From Ochotona curzoniae (Eukaryota > Chordata > Mammalia > Lagomorpha > Ochotonidae): DNA of 64,000 nucleotides. Positions 13,151 to 26,959 of this stretch are shown here, piece after piece. Position 1 is the first letter of the stretch. Each line of letters opens with the position of its first letter. The notes under the pieces were generated by a model, which was not told where the DNA came from, made no database searches, and worked only from the letters and a program-made list of their open reading frames with translations. Both the position numbers and the translations under genes were made by a program. Location: the NCBI RefSeq assembly GCF_017591425.1, contig NW_024467120.1, positions 3,844,001 to 3,908,000 on the forward strand. Reading direction: 5' to 3'.

Positions 13151-13845
13151 CACAAGCGCTGAAATCAACATTTCTCTTGAGCTTTTTAAATTCCAGCAGC
13201 ATCCTTAGCAGCTCTATCATAGTCACAGACTAACTGTGGCAAATAATTACTTTTGGTTCTCACATAAACTTGCTAGCTGTAGAATGAAATCAAACTACAA
13301 TTCAAGTCAATATTGGTAGATTTGCATATAACTGCATCCAGTTAATACATACTCACAAAATTGAGTCCAAATACTTAATTCTTTAAGAACTTCTAATAAT
13401 ATTTTGGCTGCTCTGCAAAAGCAAAAAATTAATAACAATCACTTAAAAATAAAAGCTATAGAATAAGCAATGTGTTAAGTACCCACATGTACTGTATCTC
13501 ATGCTTACAACAGAAATAGATGTTCTCGGTTTTTATTTTAGAGCAAACTGAGGCTCATGGGCTACATCCCAGGCCCAAGAATACTTTGGAAATGCATATG
13601 CAGTATTAACATTTTCTATAAGAGAGAATTTTTTTTAAATCTATTTAATTTAATCTCAAATTGGTAGATCTTAGTTCAAGATGGTAGTGAGAAAGGCCTC
13701 AGATCTTCCAGAGAGACAGAAAACTTTACAGATAAAAGAGGATTCCTATGACACATCTTCCTTACTTTTCTTAACGTGGGTGCATCAACAGCTGGGTAGC
13801 CACGGAGTACAATGGCTTCGGATCCTGAGAGCCCGCGTGCAGATT

Positions 13846-13975
13846 TCAGCACCACTGTTCATTCGTGCCTGAATCATCCCGTCTGGGCCTCAGTCTCCCT
13901 GTCTCTAAACATGGGAATCCTAAGAGTGTCTCTTCATAGAGCCAGTGCGAGGGCTGAACAAGTGCATGTATGAAC
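13846..13975 (+). repeat. Probable MIR SINE
   Basis: TCTGGGCCTCAGTCTCCCTG, ACATGGGAATCCTAAGAG and GCGAGGGCTGAACAAGTGCA match the 3' half of MIR in order. Confidence 0.55.
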
Positions 13976-14117
13976 AGCACAGAGAATAGGGTAAAAGCAA
14001 AGAAGTGGTTCTTATCCTTCAGAGTCCGACGAAGCACACTGAGCTTGGAATCACACAGGCTCATCCATGTCTATACTGACCTTTACAAGACTGTCATAAG
14101 AAGCAGTAATGGAAGCC

Positions 14118-14118
<1 letters not shown>

Positions 14119-14163
<45 letters not shown>
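14119..14163. repeat. (AC)22 microsatellite
   Basis: Uninterrupted AC dinucleotides in unique DNA. Confidence 0.98.
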
Positions 14164-14164
<1 letters not shown>

Positions 14165-14837
14165 GTGCCCTGGAAATTAAATAATGCCACGTAGGTACCA
14201 CATCCATGGAATTGTCATCACTCATGTTCGGCCTCTTTGGACCAGAGAAGTCATCCCCCTATTCTCTCCTGCCTAGAATCTAACATATCAGTTCCAAAGC
14301 CTTGACACTGAACTCCCTATAAGACTTGAGCAAACAAAACTCTATTAATAAACTTCCTCCTCCTGCACACCCACCGTTGAGAAGGTAATTGATGTTCACC
14401 ATGACCCTAAAGCACTCCCAGACTCTGAAGTACCTTCAGGGAAAGATTAAATTATGCTCAGCCTAGTTTATTACAAAGTCTATTTAATTATACTCAAATT
14501 CTTTGAACATTGGTGACCCAGGAGAAGCGCAGAGAGTAAGTCACAGGCTCTCAGGTAACTGGGTACCTCTCTTCAATGCCCCATCTTCAAACAGTCACCA
14601 GTCAAAGATTATGGGAAGGTAGGAAATCTCGGAATCCCACATGCTAATTACACAAGTCCAAGAGCCTAGCCTGCTGTATTCCTCAAGGGCCACAGTCAAA
14701 GACTAGAACCAAGATCTGAACCATGTAGGATTGTCTACACGTTTTAAACATATCCTTTGTTTTCTGAAGCATGATTTGAAGTGCTTGAACACAGAACAAC
14801 ACATATGCACCAAAGCTAGCTATCTTATTGTTGTTCA

Positions 14838-14955
14838 CAGCTCCAGGCTTTTTCCTGGTCCAGTTCTTGCTATCATGGCCATCGGAGAATGAATGAGCAG
14901 ATAGAAGCGCTCTCTCTCTCTCTCTCTCCATTTTAAATAGATAAATATTTGGAAA
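14838..14955 (+). repeat. CSINE 3' fragment
   Basis: CTCCAGGCTTTTTCCTGG, GAATGAATGAGCAGATAGAA, a CT run and AAATAGATAAATATTTGG. Confidence 0.6.
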
Positions 14956-15689
14956 AATCTAAAGACAAATGAGTTAGTTCATATTCTATTCCTTACAATG
15001 AGAAAGCAACATTTTATTGGGAGAGTTTGGGTCCTTGTTTTAAAGAAAGTCCATGTATGATGTTGACGAAGATAATACATAAAAGGTTACACTGTATTAG
15101 GGTTGAAAATATATGGCTATTTACCTTTGTTTAACTCATAAAAATATACTATATATTATGTTTCTCCATTATAACATAGAGATAATTGCATCATCTTTTC
15201 CTATTTAAAATTGAAAAATAGATGTGAGCCCTAAGGACTCACGACTCCATTTTGGCATTAAGGAGGAGATGTCTACTGTAAGCTTCCATTCAACTTGTAG
15301 CTTCTTTCTGGAAACTTTTCTGACAAAAGAGTCCTTCTAACCCTGCAGGAAAAGGTCTGGGGAAGGAAATCGCTCTGTTTGTCCTGTTTGCAGACAGCTC
15401 TGACTGCTAGAAGGTTCTTCCCTCCGTGACTTCTAACTCTCCTGCCCACCGTCTGCTCTCCTGTTCTGACTTCTCCGGTAGATGCACTTCAGCAGGACCT
15501 CAAGTCATTTCCCCTCCCAACACACTCACTTTGTCATACACACATTTCTCACCGGTTTTCTCTACCCTACAGGTCCTGGTGCATCCTGGAGACTGGCGGG
15601 CATGTCCCAAGGCATGGTGGGTTAGATTACTGGTATCTACTTGGGACCCAGTTCTCATACAGGCTGTTTCTATAAGAAACAGGATTTGG

Positions 15690-16024
15690 ATCCTGGCGCA
15701 GTAGTCCAGTGGCTAAAGTCCTCGCCTTGCACGTGTCAGAATCCCATATGGACGCCAGTTTTAATCCCAGCAGCCCCACTTCCCATCCAGCTCCCTGCTT
15801 GTTTTCTGGGAAAGCAGTCGAGGATGATCCAAAGCCTTGGCACCCTGCACCCACGTGGGGGACTCAGAAGAAGCTCCAGGCTCCTGGCTTCAGATTGGTT
15901 CAACTCCAGCCATTGTGGCCCCTTGGGGATTGAACCATTGGATGGAAGATCTTCCTCTCTGTATCTCCTTCTCTGTGTATCTAACTTTCCAAGAAAAATA
16001 AATAAATCTTAAAAAAAAAAAAAA
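15690..16024 (+). repeat. CSINE with clear target-site duplication
   Basis: GATCCTGGCGCAGTAGTCCA head and AAATAAATAAATCTT plus A tail. AAACAGGATTTGG occurs at 15677-15689 and again at 16022-16034. Confidence 0.93.
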
Positions 16025-16119
16025 CAGGATTTGGGTTTCAAAAGTGATCCTTGCAGTCGTTCTGCAAAGGCTTCATGTATAAATCTACAGGAAAGTATTT
16101 TTGCATGAAAAAGACAGTG

Positions 16120-16369
16120 CAAGGATGGGCTGTGGGCTCAGTGGTGCTCCTTGGGATGTCTGTATTCTACCTCAGGGTGCCTACATTCAGGTCCTGACTG
16201 CTTAACTCACTGTAGTTTTCTGCTATTGAAAACTCTGGAAGGCAGTAGGTGCTAGCTCAAGTCATTAGGTCCTCCGGACCCACGGGGGAGCTCTAGAATT
16301 GAGTTCCTGGATCCTGACTTTGGCCAGGTCCAGCCCTGCTAGTAGGGGGCATTCATTCAAGTGGGTGGG

Positions 16370-16418
<49 letters not shown>

Positions 16419-16506
16419 CTCGCTCTCGCTCTCACTCTGGCTCTCGCTCTCCCTCTCCCCCTCTCTCTCTAACTCTGCCATTTAAATAAATAAATTTATA
16501 TTTGAA
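16120..16506 (+). repeat. CSINE (old) with a long CT/CTCGCT microsatellite
   Basis: Weak head (GGCTGTGGGCTCAGTGGTGC), GTTCCTGGATCCTGACTTTG, then CT repeats from about 16372 that turn into CTCGCT and CTCACT variants up to about 16470, before AACTCTGCCATTTAAATAAA. Confidence 0.65.
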
Positions 16507-19397
16507 AAGTTAAGTTCATTTTGGTACAATATCAAATTAGATCCACAGAGTCTATGGAGAGGCAAATTCATGGGAATTATGACTGGATTTCCAACCCCCT
16601 TTTTTTTGTACCAAACTGATTTTCTTTTCATTTCGTTTCCATGAACTTTTTAAAGTATCTCGTAAGAGAAGCTTGAAGACACAGCCACCCAAAATGCAGA
16701 GAAGATGGCACAGTGTCAAGAACAGCAGGTTTCCATGGCACCATGCCCTGCTGCGGCAAAACTGTAACTTCAGAGTGATGCCAGCAGGTCTCCCAGAACT
16801 ACAGCCCCATAGTGCCCACCACATCCGACTGCATTCGGGAAGGGAGAAACCTTTACACCACATGTTACAATGACTTCTGCCTTTCTAACAATGTCGGTGC
16901 TTGATATATTTGAATATTCTGGGTAAAAAAAAAAAAGATGATCTGAAAGCTGTTAATTTTAGTAGTATACAAAGTTAAGCATTTTAAAGCTTACTAGAGA
17001 AATACGGAAGTAAGAACAAGAGTGAAAAATCATTGAGAAACTCTCAAGAATCGTGACACTGCACGCTCTTTGCCGACATGAACACGTGACATAAAGAAAC
17101 AAGTGTCCCGGCTGATACGGGGTCGAGGGTCCAAGCTGTCACACAGCCTGGTCTGCTCTCCCTAACATCCTTGCTAGGTAACCCTAACAATCCCATCAGT
17201 AAGAGCTGGAATGAAATCCCTGTAAGTCCTCTCTCATTCACGTCTCTAAAATACCTTACTTCCCCTGTAGCAGCACCAACACCTCCACACCAAAGTGGAA
17301 ACACCAGGCACCCACACTGGGGAGTAGCAGATTGAGCCACCAACACCAGTATCTCCCCCCCATTCCCTCCCTTCCCTGAACTCCAGCTTAAATGCCAGCC
17401 TCTTGGCTTCCCACCCAACCCCCTGCTCTTGTGCCTAGGAGGGCAGCACCACCTATGTGGGAGACGGTCTGCAAATATCACAGCCAAGCTGGTCAGACTA
17501 ATGGCCCTAACACACCTGCAGGTATACTTTAAGAGAATTTCAAATACAAGAGAATGCATTAGGAACTTGATTCTTCACATTACACCTTAGGAAAACCCCT
17601 CTGCATATTTTCCTATCAAGCACGTGAACAAGCACGAAGGACAAAAACGTAGTCAGCACAGGAATTTCATTGACACCAAACAACAGTCACTTTAAATATC
17701 TACTTTTCCACTCTCGACCTTGCTTCAGCTCCTTCCCAGGATTCTTCCTCCCTGAAATTCCAGTCGCACAGATGCTCATGGAAAACAGTGCTGAGTCATC
17801 TCTTGAATGGACCTTACTCCACTTTTTGTTGTTGTTGTTAAAAGCTCTTTAGGGATGTTCTTAGCTTCTTTCCACTTAAATGTTTTTTCTTTCCTGGTGC
17901 TCTCTGAAGAGCTATGTCTTTTTTTTTTTCCTAAAATTCCTTCTTTTTCTGTTCTACTCCTACTACCCTCCCTCCCCCTCTCCCTGCAAATTGCCACTTC
18001 CTCCCAATCTCTCACTAATGGGACAGCACTCTCTGGGGGATGCGGGGTCCAGATGTTTCACATTTGTTCACATGGTGCTGCTCCCTCTAGCTCAATGGTC
18101 AATGGCCAATCTGCCTTTCCAAAGAGGCCAAACATTTCCGAACAGTTTAAACACTTTTCGTAAAGCCAAACATGGATTAAATAGCACTAAATAAGTCTCT
18201 CGCCAATGCCATGATTCAAATAAATAACCATGTCCCAATAAACAATGGGCTGGGGGTGCTGTTCTCATTAACACAAGGACACACAGCCTCTGTGCCCTCT
18301 CCTGGGAGGCACAGTGGCAGGCCCTGACCCTGCCTTGCACCTCACCCCCCCAGTGCTCCCCTGTTGCTAGGATCACCCAATGGGAGTATTTGTCCACAAC
18401 ACGGATAGAGGTAACGATACAAAAACAAAAAAGACTGGCAACCAGTGCCATTGTTCAGCCTTTTTTCACCTGTGTTGCAAATTAATTATGTCCCTTGAGC
18501 AGTCCTTTCATGTAGAAACACATCCCTCTATAGTGAGTGGCTGCAGCTGGTAGTGACCTCATGGCTTTATCCCTACATTAGTAGGTGAGGAGTCTGGAAG
18601 GCATGTCCTGGGGAGCTCCCAGGAAGCAGCCACTCCCTACCTCTCCCATTCCTCCATCAACCTCCGCCAACCTCTGCCAGGGGATGCTTCTCTTCAACAG
18701 CTAAACCTTTTGATGAAGGGGAATCAAACACCTAATCAGGCAAGGCACACCACCCAAGCAGGCAAAGCACACTTGGCTGAGATTAGATTAGATTCTGTTC
18801 AGCATTGAGCAGGCATCTTCCAAAAGTTCATGGGAAATGTGTATTACAACAAGGCTATATGTAAATTAAACAAACAAAGAAATAAGCAAACCTGCAACAA
18901 ATAGTTTTGGGCAACTGACGTATTCCTTTTTTTTTTGAAATAGATAGAGACAGATTTCCCATACTCTGATTTACTCCCTGAAGTGCCCGCCATAGCCAGA
19001 GCTGGGCGAGAAGGAAGCCAAGAACAGGCAACTTAGTCTGGACTTCCCACCAACTATTTGAGCCATCATTTGCTGCCTCTCAGAATACACATTAGTAGGA
19101 AACTAGAACTAAAAGCAGAATCAGGCCTCAAACCAAGACAATCCCCGATATGGAGCACAAACAGTGATTTAACCACTGCACCAAATACCAGACCCTCAAC
19201 TTCCTTTTCAATTCTATTTTTCCACCAGGTTTTCTGGAGTACACTCTGATATTGGCAATTTCCATACCATAAGGAAATGATATTTAATTTAGAATTTCTT
19301 GTTCTTCATTAAGAACAACTAAGTTGAATTACTAAAATTAAAAAGATATCCCAATAATAAAATAAGATCCTAAACAGACTCAAAAAACCCAATGAGG
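16507..19397. other. Unique sequence without recognised gene
   Basis: Several 100-170-codon chance frames on both strands (for example 17044-17559 minus), none with a recognisable family. Confidence 0.6.
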
Positions 19398-19547
19398 AAT
19401 GAGCACTGAATTAGGAGTCCAGACAGCTGGTATTCAGCCTTGGTTGAGAGACAAACTGGCTGCCTGCCCAGTTGGGAGGCAATGCCTAGGGTTGGTCACT
19501 TAACCTCAAAATGCCCGAAACTTTTCATCTGTAAAACTACAGTAAGA
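19398..19547 (+). repeat. MIR SINE
   Basis: TTAGGAGTCCAGACAGCTGG, GTTGGTCACTTAACCTCAAA and TTTTCATCTGTAAAACTACA. Confidence 0.65.
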
Positions 19548-19548
19548 G

Positions 19549-19877
19549 GGGCCTGGCACAGAAGCCTAGTGGCTAAAGTCCTCTCCTTGCACGCACCAGG
19601 AGTCCACATGAACACCTGCTCTAATCCCCGCTCTCTACTTCCCTTCCAGTTCCCTGCTTGTGTCTTGCGAAAGTAGTCGAGGACGGCCCAAAGCTTTGGG
19701 ACCCTGTACCCATGTAGGAGACCCAAAAGAAGCTCCTGGCTTCAAATCAGCTCAGCTCCAGCCATTGTGGCTACTTGGGGAGTGAACCAGCAGACGGAAG
19801 ATCTTTCTCTCTGTGACTCCTTCTCTCTGTATATCTGCCTTTTCAATAAAAATAAGTAAATTTTGTTTTAAAAAACA
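19549..19877 (+). repeat. CSINE
   Basis: GGGGCCTGGCACAGAAGCCT head, CGAGGACGGCCCAAAGC, GGGGAGTGAACCAGCAGACG and CAATAAAAATAAGTAAATTT tail. Confidence 0.92.
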
Positions 19878-20167
19878 CTACATTAAGTTATGCTCAAGCC
19901 CTTTCACTTTGAGAATTCTAATTCATGACTGTCCTTCCAATGCAATAAAACAAAGCACGTTTTCTAGTAACCCATTTAGTTTCAATAATTTATATACCAA
20001 TGATATCAACAAATAGAACCAGAAAAGAACAGAAAAAGTTTTACTTGTGCAGCACAAACTATGTCCACAGTTGAATATGTTCCTCATTTCCAGAAAGTCT
20101 TGTTCATTTTTTTTTTTTTTTCTGTTTCTCAAGGTTCCCTTTTATTACTAGACAAGAGACAACTTGT

Positions 20168-20428
20168 GGGCTGGCATTGTGGTGCAGTGAGCTAAGTTGG
20201 GGCCTGGAATGCAAGTCTATCTCCCAGGAGTGCCAGTTCCCAAACAGCTCCCTGCTCGTGCACCTGGGAAAGCAGCAGAGCATGAAGCAAATAGGAGACC
20301 CAGAAAGAGTTCCCCCTCCCAGCTCCAGAAAAGCCATCCTGACAGCTTGGGGACCACACTGGCAGATAGAAGATGAATCCCTTTCTTCTTTCTCTCTCTC
20401 TCTCTTTCAAATTAAAACGAAACAAAAA
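20168..20428 (+). repeat. CSINE (old, shortened)
   Basis: GGGCTGGCATTGTGGTGCAG head, GGGAAAGCAGCAGAGCATG, ACCACACTGGCAGATAGAAG and a CT run; the centre is deleted. Confidence 0.7.
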
Positions 20429-23400
20429 CCCCATAGGAGTGGCCTGTGAAAGTTGTCCCAAGTCAGGAAGGCATGCCTTGATCCACAGCTAAACTGCATT
20501 TTCTCTGAAATAAGCAAACAAAACCCACCATCCCCGCCTGAAACGGGGACCCACTTCAGGCTGATCTCAAAAATCTGACCTCATCACCCAATTTTACAAA
20601 TTGAGTAACGAGTCCCCTGTCATGTGCTACTGAAATGACAATAGAAAGGAAGAGGGCTGCTAGAGGTTAGGACTAGGTGAGGAAGGGGCAAGGTGTCTAA
20701 CGGAATTGAGAGGCGGTTTACAGCATCTTTCATGAGAGCTGCTGGCTTCAGCGGCTGTTTATTCAGTTTCATCTTTGACTCAGCAGAGTGAGGTCTGAGA
20801 GCTGTTTGAGGCTCGTAGTACAGGCAATGCTGAAGCACCAGGAGCCTTCCAGGGACAACTTCACCATGCAGCCCTGCAGGGGCCAACGGGGCAGATCTTG
20901 CAAGGTGATAAGAGCACCCCACTTCCTCCGACCCTACCAACAGAAAGGCCTGATCTTCAGTAAGAATCAGCTGTGTCCCTCGGAAGACGAACCCTCGAAA
21001 TTTAGGGCCAAGCTCCAGGATTAAATTTGACCCACTAATATTTTTTTTTTAAGAAAGACGAAACTTTCCCATCAGAAGCAATACATGACAGAATTTCAAA
21101 AGTTAAAATTCTTAATCCACTCGGGATGCAACACGTTACCTAAAATAAACGGAAGGACACCTAGCACAATGTGCTGAATGAAAAGGAAATAAACATTATG
21201 AAGCCATGGGGGGTGAGTGTGTCCCCTCTCTCCTGTGCAATGACACAGTTTTTATGAAACACACGGAGTAAGGCGGGCCAGGCTTTCCCACGGAGGAAAC
21301 TCAAGCCAGTGCTTCCCTCCTTAGCAACACTGTGGAGTCTCCCAGGCCCTGTCTCTTCCTACAGGTCCAGCTGCTCCACACTGGGCTAGATGGAAATTCA
21401 GCCAGGCTGTTGAAGCAACAGGAAGGTTTAGCCAGGGCTTGGCCGAGGACAAGGCACGTCAGCGATTTCATGGAAAAAGGGATCAAAAAGGTCCATGTAT
21501 TCGGGTGCAAAAAAAATTCACACGCTATGCATACTTTTAGCTCCCGTAATATGCATTTTCCATTCACTTTTGGAAGATCCCTGTACTTCTCTGCTTGGGG
21601 GTTGGGTGGGATTGGGACAAAACCCAGTCCCTGCTCTGCTCCTCTGGTTCTGATGTTTCTGCGGGGGGGACACTTCTTGGGGTGGGGGCCTTGAACCCCC
21701 TACTCCAGATCCATTCCTGCAGGCCTGATCCAAGGAAGGGAGTGGCGGGAAGGAGGGGGCAGGCAAGTCCAGCAGCCTTACCGGGAGATCAGCTGGTCAG
21801 AAGTCCCGAGATAACGGCAGGAATCCTGGCCATTCGCAGAGCCACACAAAACCAGTCCTGTTCCTTTTACTGCTGTGGTTGCCATGGCCGACCCAAACAA
21901 TATACCCCAGCTTACAGCAGAGTCCTTCAGCTTCCTAACCACCACCCACGGGCCTCCCATGCGATGCGGGCAGGAGAAGGGGGAGGGACTGCTCAGAGAC
22001 TGGGCGGCTGGGACTGCAGAAGCCGGGGAGGGGGGCAGGATGGGGTCCTAACATGCACCGGGCTGGAGAGGAGGCTGAATTCACCTGCCGGCCACTGCTG
22101 AGGGAGTTTTCCGCTAGTTTTTAGCCTGCACTTGGGAACATGATGGTCACCCTTCCGTAGGGCTTTTACAATCATCCGCAAAGCCAAGGGGAAAGTACAA
22201 GCCAGCAGCAACACCCTGGTGACAGCAGCATGTGGACGGAGGCGAGACTCAGGCGTGGATGGCAGCGGCTGAGCCATGAGTGCTAAGCTGAGGGAATGTC
22301 ACTAGTGGGGTGTGTTCTTGTTTAAAACAAATTCCTGTCAGAAGACGCTGTTATGAAAAAAAAAAAAAAAAAACCTCCAGACACAGAAATCATGCAAAGA
22401 ATAAAAAGCCAAGAGAGACAACAAAGAGGTTATCCCAATAATAAACCACTGATGAATTTTTATAAGACATTTTGAAACTAACATCAGATGAACCCAGGAC
22501 ACGAGATCCGAGGATGGAGCCTGACTCTGGATCCAGGTTGCAGCAGAGATGGCCACTGTCCCTTTTGGCCACTTCTTCCTTCATCTAAGCGGGGAGCGGA
22601 AGAGAAGGGAGTGAATGGCCTCTAAGTTGCTGAGACTCTAAAATTCTCTTTTGGACTAACGTGGTATGAATAAGAGGAAAGATGCGGAAACTTACTTGTT
22701 GATTCTAACGTTCAGTGGCTATGGCGGCATCAGATCGGAGGATGTTTCCTCTCCCTGCCCGCCCAGTGTGGGGAAGTGGGAGAGAGCTGAGGCCACCTGC
22801 AGGGTGGTGTGGATGACAGGGACAGACCAGGTGAAGTTATTGATGCAATGCACTTCGGAGTGCTGGTGGCGACTTGTATGTTGTGCCTTTTGCCACCATG
22901 AGAGAACTTCAGTCTATTTACATACATGGTATTCTATGCTATCGACAGCAGAGGGGAGAAAAAAAATCAGGTGCACAGTTGAGACAAACTGAGTTTTCAC
23001 TTTCTGTCTACTTTAGTTCCGTCTCTGGGGTCTGCTAACCAGGGATTCCATTTCTACGTAAGTGTCAGAGAAAGGGTATACAGACTATTTTTACAGAGCT
23101 GTTCTTTAGTTACCCTCACTTGCCTCTCTCCAAGTCCCTCCCCAAAGCTGGCTGCCATCCCGCAGCATCAGTCAAATGCTACAAATCACTCCTCCCAGGC
23201 CCGGCGAGGCCTGCCCGGGAGAATCTGTGCAGGCCGAAATCTCAAGTGCTTACTTGCCTAGGGCATGCTATCATTTGAGGTGTTGCTGCTTCTGAAAGAA
23301 TCAAAACCACATGCTCCAAGCTGATGAAAGTCAATGTTCTTTCAACACATCTCCCCGCCACTCAGAAACCCTCACCAACAAGCACAGCTTCCCACACTGC

Positions 23401-24299
23401 GTTCAGTCGCTTCTGCACGTTTTACTTTCTTTCGATGTGTGATTCTACACTTGGGGTACAAAGATTCTTTGCAGTAAGCCTGGGGGTGGGGGACATCCCT
23501 GAAGAGGGCTACTGGAAATCATGGGTGTTAGCCAAGGACCCTGCCTCACCCAGTCAGAGCTGAAGTTGTCCAATTTTTTCTTGAGCAACTTTAACAAGAA
23601 GTCTCAAAGTTACTCACAGGTGTAGTCATTTCCAAACTTGCACGCGAGCACAGCCGAACGACGTGCTGACTGCTCCGGAACCCTTGCTGTGAATGTGGTC
23701 GAGGGGGGTTTGGGGAGGATGGGAGATGGGGGTGGGGGCATGTAGAGGGAGGCACAGTCAAGACACACAGCATGTCCAGGGACCTCATCTTGGGAACCTT
23801 CAGAATCTCCCCAGGGTGCTCTCCTCTCCTCTGTCAACACAGACTGGGCCCAGGGGTCCTCTGACTTCTCCCAGCTCCAGCAGACTCTCTGTAATCAGAA
23901 CGGGACACAACTGCCCACAGGAGTTCACATAGCAAAGCTCTTGCTGGGATGGAGCTAGGCCGCGAAGGCAGGGACCTTGAGTCTGTAACTACCGAAACCA
24001 ATGGCTTAGACTCCATGGCAGCCTAAAAGAGTGAACAGTGCTTTGCTCATCGCCAGGTAGGCTTGGCAGAGAAACCCATCAGGAAACCTGGTTCCCAGGC
24101 TACTTAACAAAGAGCAAAAAAATGAATCATGGAACAGACCAAAATCACGTACTTTAATATCCGATCCAGTTTCTTCACTGGACTGGTAAGCTACACAGAC
24201 CTCCTGGGAAGCCGACCTGCGAAAGCAGGTGTAAGCCAAGTACCTGATTCCACAGCCCACTCGGTTGTCCTCTCATGGACAACCCTATCATGTTGAATG
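20429..24299. other. Unique sequence, locally GC-richer near 21.3-22.3 kb
   Basis: 21,600-22,100 is richer in GGG runs and has a few CpGs but falls short of a CpG island by eye. No exon was recognised. Confidence 0.55.
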
Positions 24300-25535
24300 G
24301 CATCATGTGTCCACTCCCTGATACCCAAACCACAAACTCCTCCCTCCCATCATGTCTCCCGTCTAATCAGCACCAGGATGCCCAGATCCTGCCTCTCTCT
24401 GGTCTATCCATTTGCTTTACTCTGTCATTCCCACTGCCATCCCAATCTCTGTGGGAACAAGGGGGTCCCAGTACATGCGCCCATGGTTGGCACACAACAG
24501 CTCCCTACAGCTGTTGGAACAAGCATTCCCCTCCTCTCTACCCCCTAGATTTGTTTTTTTCTTTTTGTAAGATTATTTATTTGAAAGGCAGAGTTACAGC
24601 AAGAGAGGGAAAGGGATAGAGAGGGAGATTTTCCATCTGCTGGTTCACTCCCCAAATGGCTGCATCAGCCAGGCCTGGGCCAGGCCAAAGTCAGGAGCAA
24701 TAAACCACATGTAGGTCTCCCTCACGTGGCTGGTTTATGACCAAGCACTTGGACCATCTTCTGCTGGTCTCTGAGGCCAGTGGCAAGGAGCTGAATAGAT
24801 AGTGGGGCTGCCAGGACTCAAACCAAAATCCATATGGAATGCCAGCATCACATGGGGTTTACCCATTGATTGAGCCACTGTGCCAGCTCTTCTCACCTGG
24901 GTTTGTACTGCTGCTTTCTCTCTGGCCTCCCTGCCCATGATCTGGTCCCATATCACGCCAACTGCACAATACTAACAGAAGATTTCTGCAACACATACTA
25001 GACTATAGAGACCATCAACAGATGTGTACTGTATTCCAGACAAAAATCCAAAACCCTTGATGTGGCACATGAAGTCTCAATGGAGTGCCAAGCACCCTGG
25101 CAGAGCCAGGCCTACCTCACTGTCACCATACCCAAATGTCTGATGGTCCTTCAGCCCTCCCATGCGCCATTCTGCACACCTATCTTGCCCTATGTTTGCT
25201 GTCTGAGACACGCCTTGGCACACACTGGTCTCAATGCCTACCCATTCTGCAAAGCTTCCTAACACAAGTTCTGAAAACCTTTCTGACTCCCCTGCCCACC
25301 TTCCACCCCGCCACCCACCCCCCACCCCAGTTCCCATCACTCTGACCCAAGTGCCATTCCCTATCGCTCCGTAATATGTCTATTATGAAACAGCATGCAA
25401 TGGTACAGTCGTCATCTGCTCTCTGGGCTACAAGACAAAGATCACATCTTACCCAGTGCTTTGACCTTAGCACCTTAGCTGCAGCTGGCAGACAAGAGCC
25501 AGCCAAGAAATGGTTGTTGAATTAATGCACAAGAG
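24300..25535 (+). repeat. L2 LINE 3' region, split by a CSINE
   Basis: The part after the SINE contains GATCTGGTCCCATATC, AAAACCCTTGATGTGGCACA, AGCCAGGCCTACCTCACTGT, GCCTTGGCACACACTGG and TTTCTGACTCCCCTGCCCAC, ending CCAAGAAATGGTTGTTGAATTAATG, which follow the order of the mammalian L2 3' end. The sequence before the SINE (24,300-24,560) is compatible with the upstream part but weaker. Confidence 0.7.
24563..24893 (-). repeat. CSINE, minus strand, inside the L2
   Basis: GATTATTTATTTGAAAGGCA tail complement, CCATCTGCTGGTTCACTCCC and head complement GATTGAGCCACTGTGCCAGC. Confidence 0.88.
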
Positions 25536-26959
25536 AGAGAGAGGAAATGGGTGTCAGGGGCCCCAAAAGGGTTCAGGGCTTGACCTTGATTGACATTTTA
25601 TTTCAGGTTAGATGACACAGCTGGTGGCAGAACTGGGGAGCTTTCTCAGATGTAGCCGTTTCCTCCAAGCTATCCTCTAAATGTTGTTCAGGGTTCTCTT
25701 CCCTTCTCCATTTCCTCACTGCCTCTAGCAGAACACCAGTTTTATCAACAGCTCTCAACTATCCACCTTTCAGTCCTGGATTTACAATCACAGCCCTTTG
25801 TTCCTGGGTCATTGTGGCCAGTCCAATTCAGCTGCCAGCCCCCAGTCTCCCCATGCCCACCAGCGCAGTCAACTGAGGCCAAACAGTGGAAGACAGTGTC
25901 CCATGGTTAAAAATTACCATTTCTATACTAGAATAGATACACCGTGTGTTCCCCACGTTTCCCTTCACTTACTCCTGCCAACAAATTTCTGGTAAGAAAC
26001 CATGTCACTGAAATTTGGAAAAGAGACTAGAATAATAATAATAAAAATCACCAACTTGTTTAACACATCAACCTCTCTTTGTCTCAGTTTCTTTCAACAC
26101 AAACATCAAAAAACTACTGACTTCTGCCCCATCCTTCCAGCTGAACACCACTTCCACCCTGTGCTCTGTTTGGGCCCTTGTTAAGTCTCCTAGACCATCA
26201 CAACAGATGGCGAGGTCTCTCTGTCTCCACTGTCAGCGCCACCCCACCGTCCTACATTCAGCCTACAGAACGAACTTTCTGCAAGCCCCGACGGGCTCCT
26301 AACAAGCTGAGAGAGCTGTCTAGCAGGAAGATGATGCACCTGAGAGCCTGCCCATCCACGCACATCCACCTGCTGGGAAACTCCCCGCGGGAAGAACATG
26401 GCTAAGTCTCAGCAGGGGAATTCTGGGGAAAATCACAGATAGAGAAAGAAGAGATCTAACGGCGGTGAAGCTGGTGAACAATGATGTGTTGGTAAGTCTT
26501 CCACATTCGGGAAGCTACGCTCATATCCAGGATTATGTTCAGAGAAAGGTAAGCACATGAGTCATACAAAAGGTCACGCTCAGCATCAGACAGTTGGATT
26601 GATCTAAGGGAAACGTGGAACAGGGTAGAAAAGCAAAAAGGAAAGGGAAATGAAGAATATGGCAAATACATTAAATAGGACTGAACAGGTCTAATAAAAA
26701 CAATAAGTGAATTAGGTATTCTGTATATACATATATATCATATTATACATATTATGTATATATATATATTAGGATATGGAGGGTGGAAAATCAGAGACCT
26801 ATTGAAGTGAAAGTATACAATGGGGCTGAAAACAATGGATTTTTAAGGAGTATTTTGGGTAGTGAATGGAGCACAGACCAAAAAGCACCACGAATGACCA
26901 AGAGTCTTTGCCGGCAAAGGCACAACAGCTAAACATGATTTGACAACTGTGAATATACT
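25536..26959. other. Unique sequence, with an AT-alternating stretch
   Basis: TATATACATATATATCATAT and similar near 26722-26770. Otherwise nothing recognised. Confidence 0.55.

Noticed and set aside
16780..16870. HHIRLHSGREKP, resembling a C2H2 zinc-finger linker
   Set aside because: Only one partial motif, with no CxxC upstream and no neighbouring finger; a chance match is likely.
21300..22300. Possible CpG island or promoter
   Set aside because: GC is raised but CpG dinucleotides are sparse and no first-exon structure is visible.
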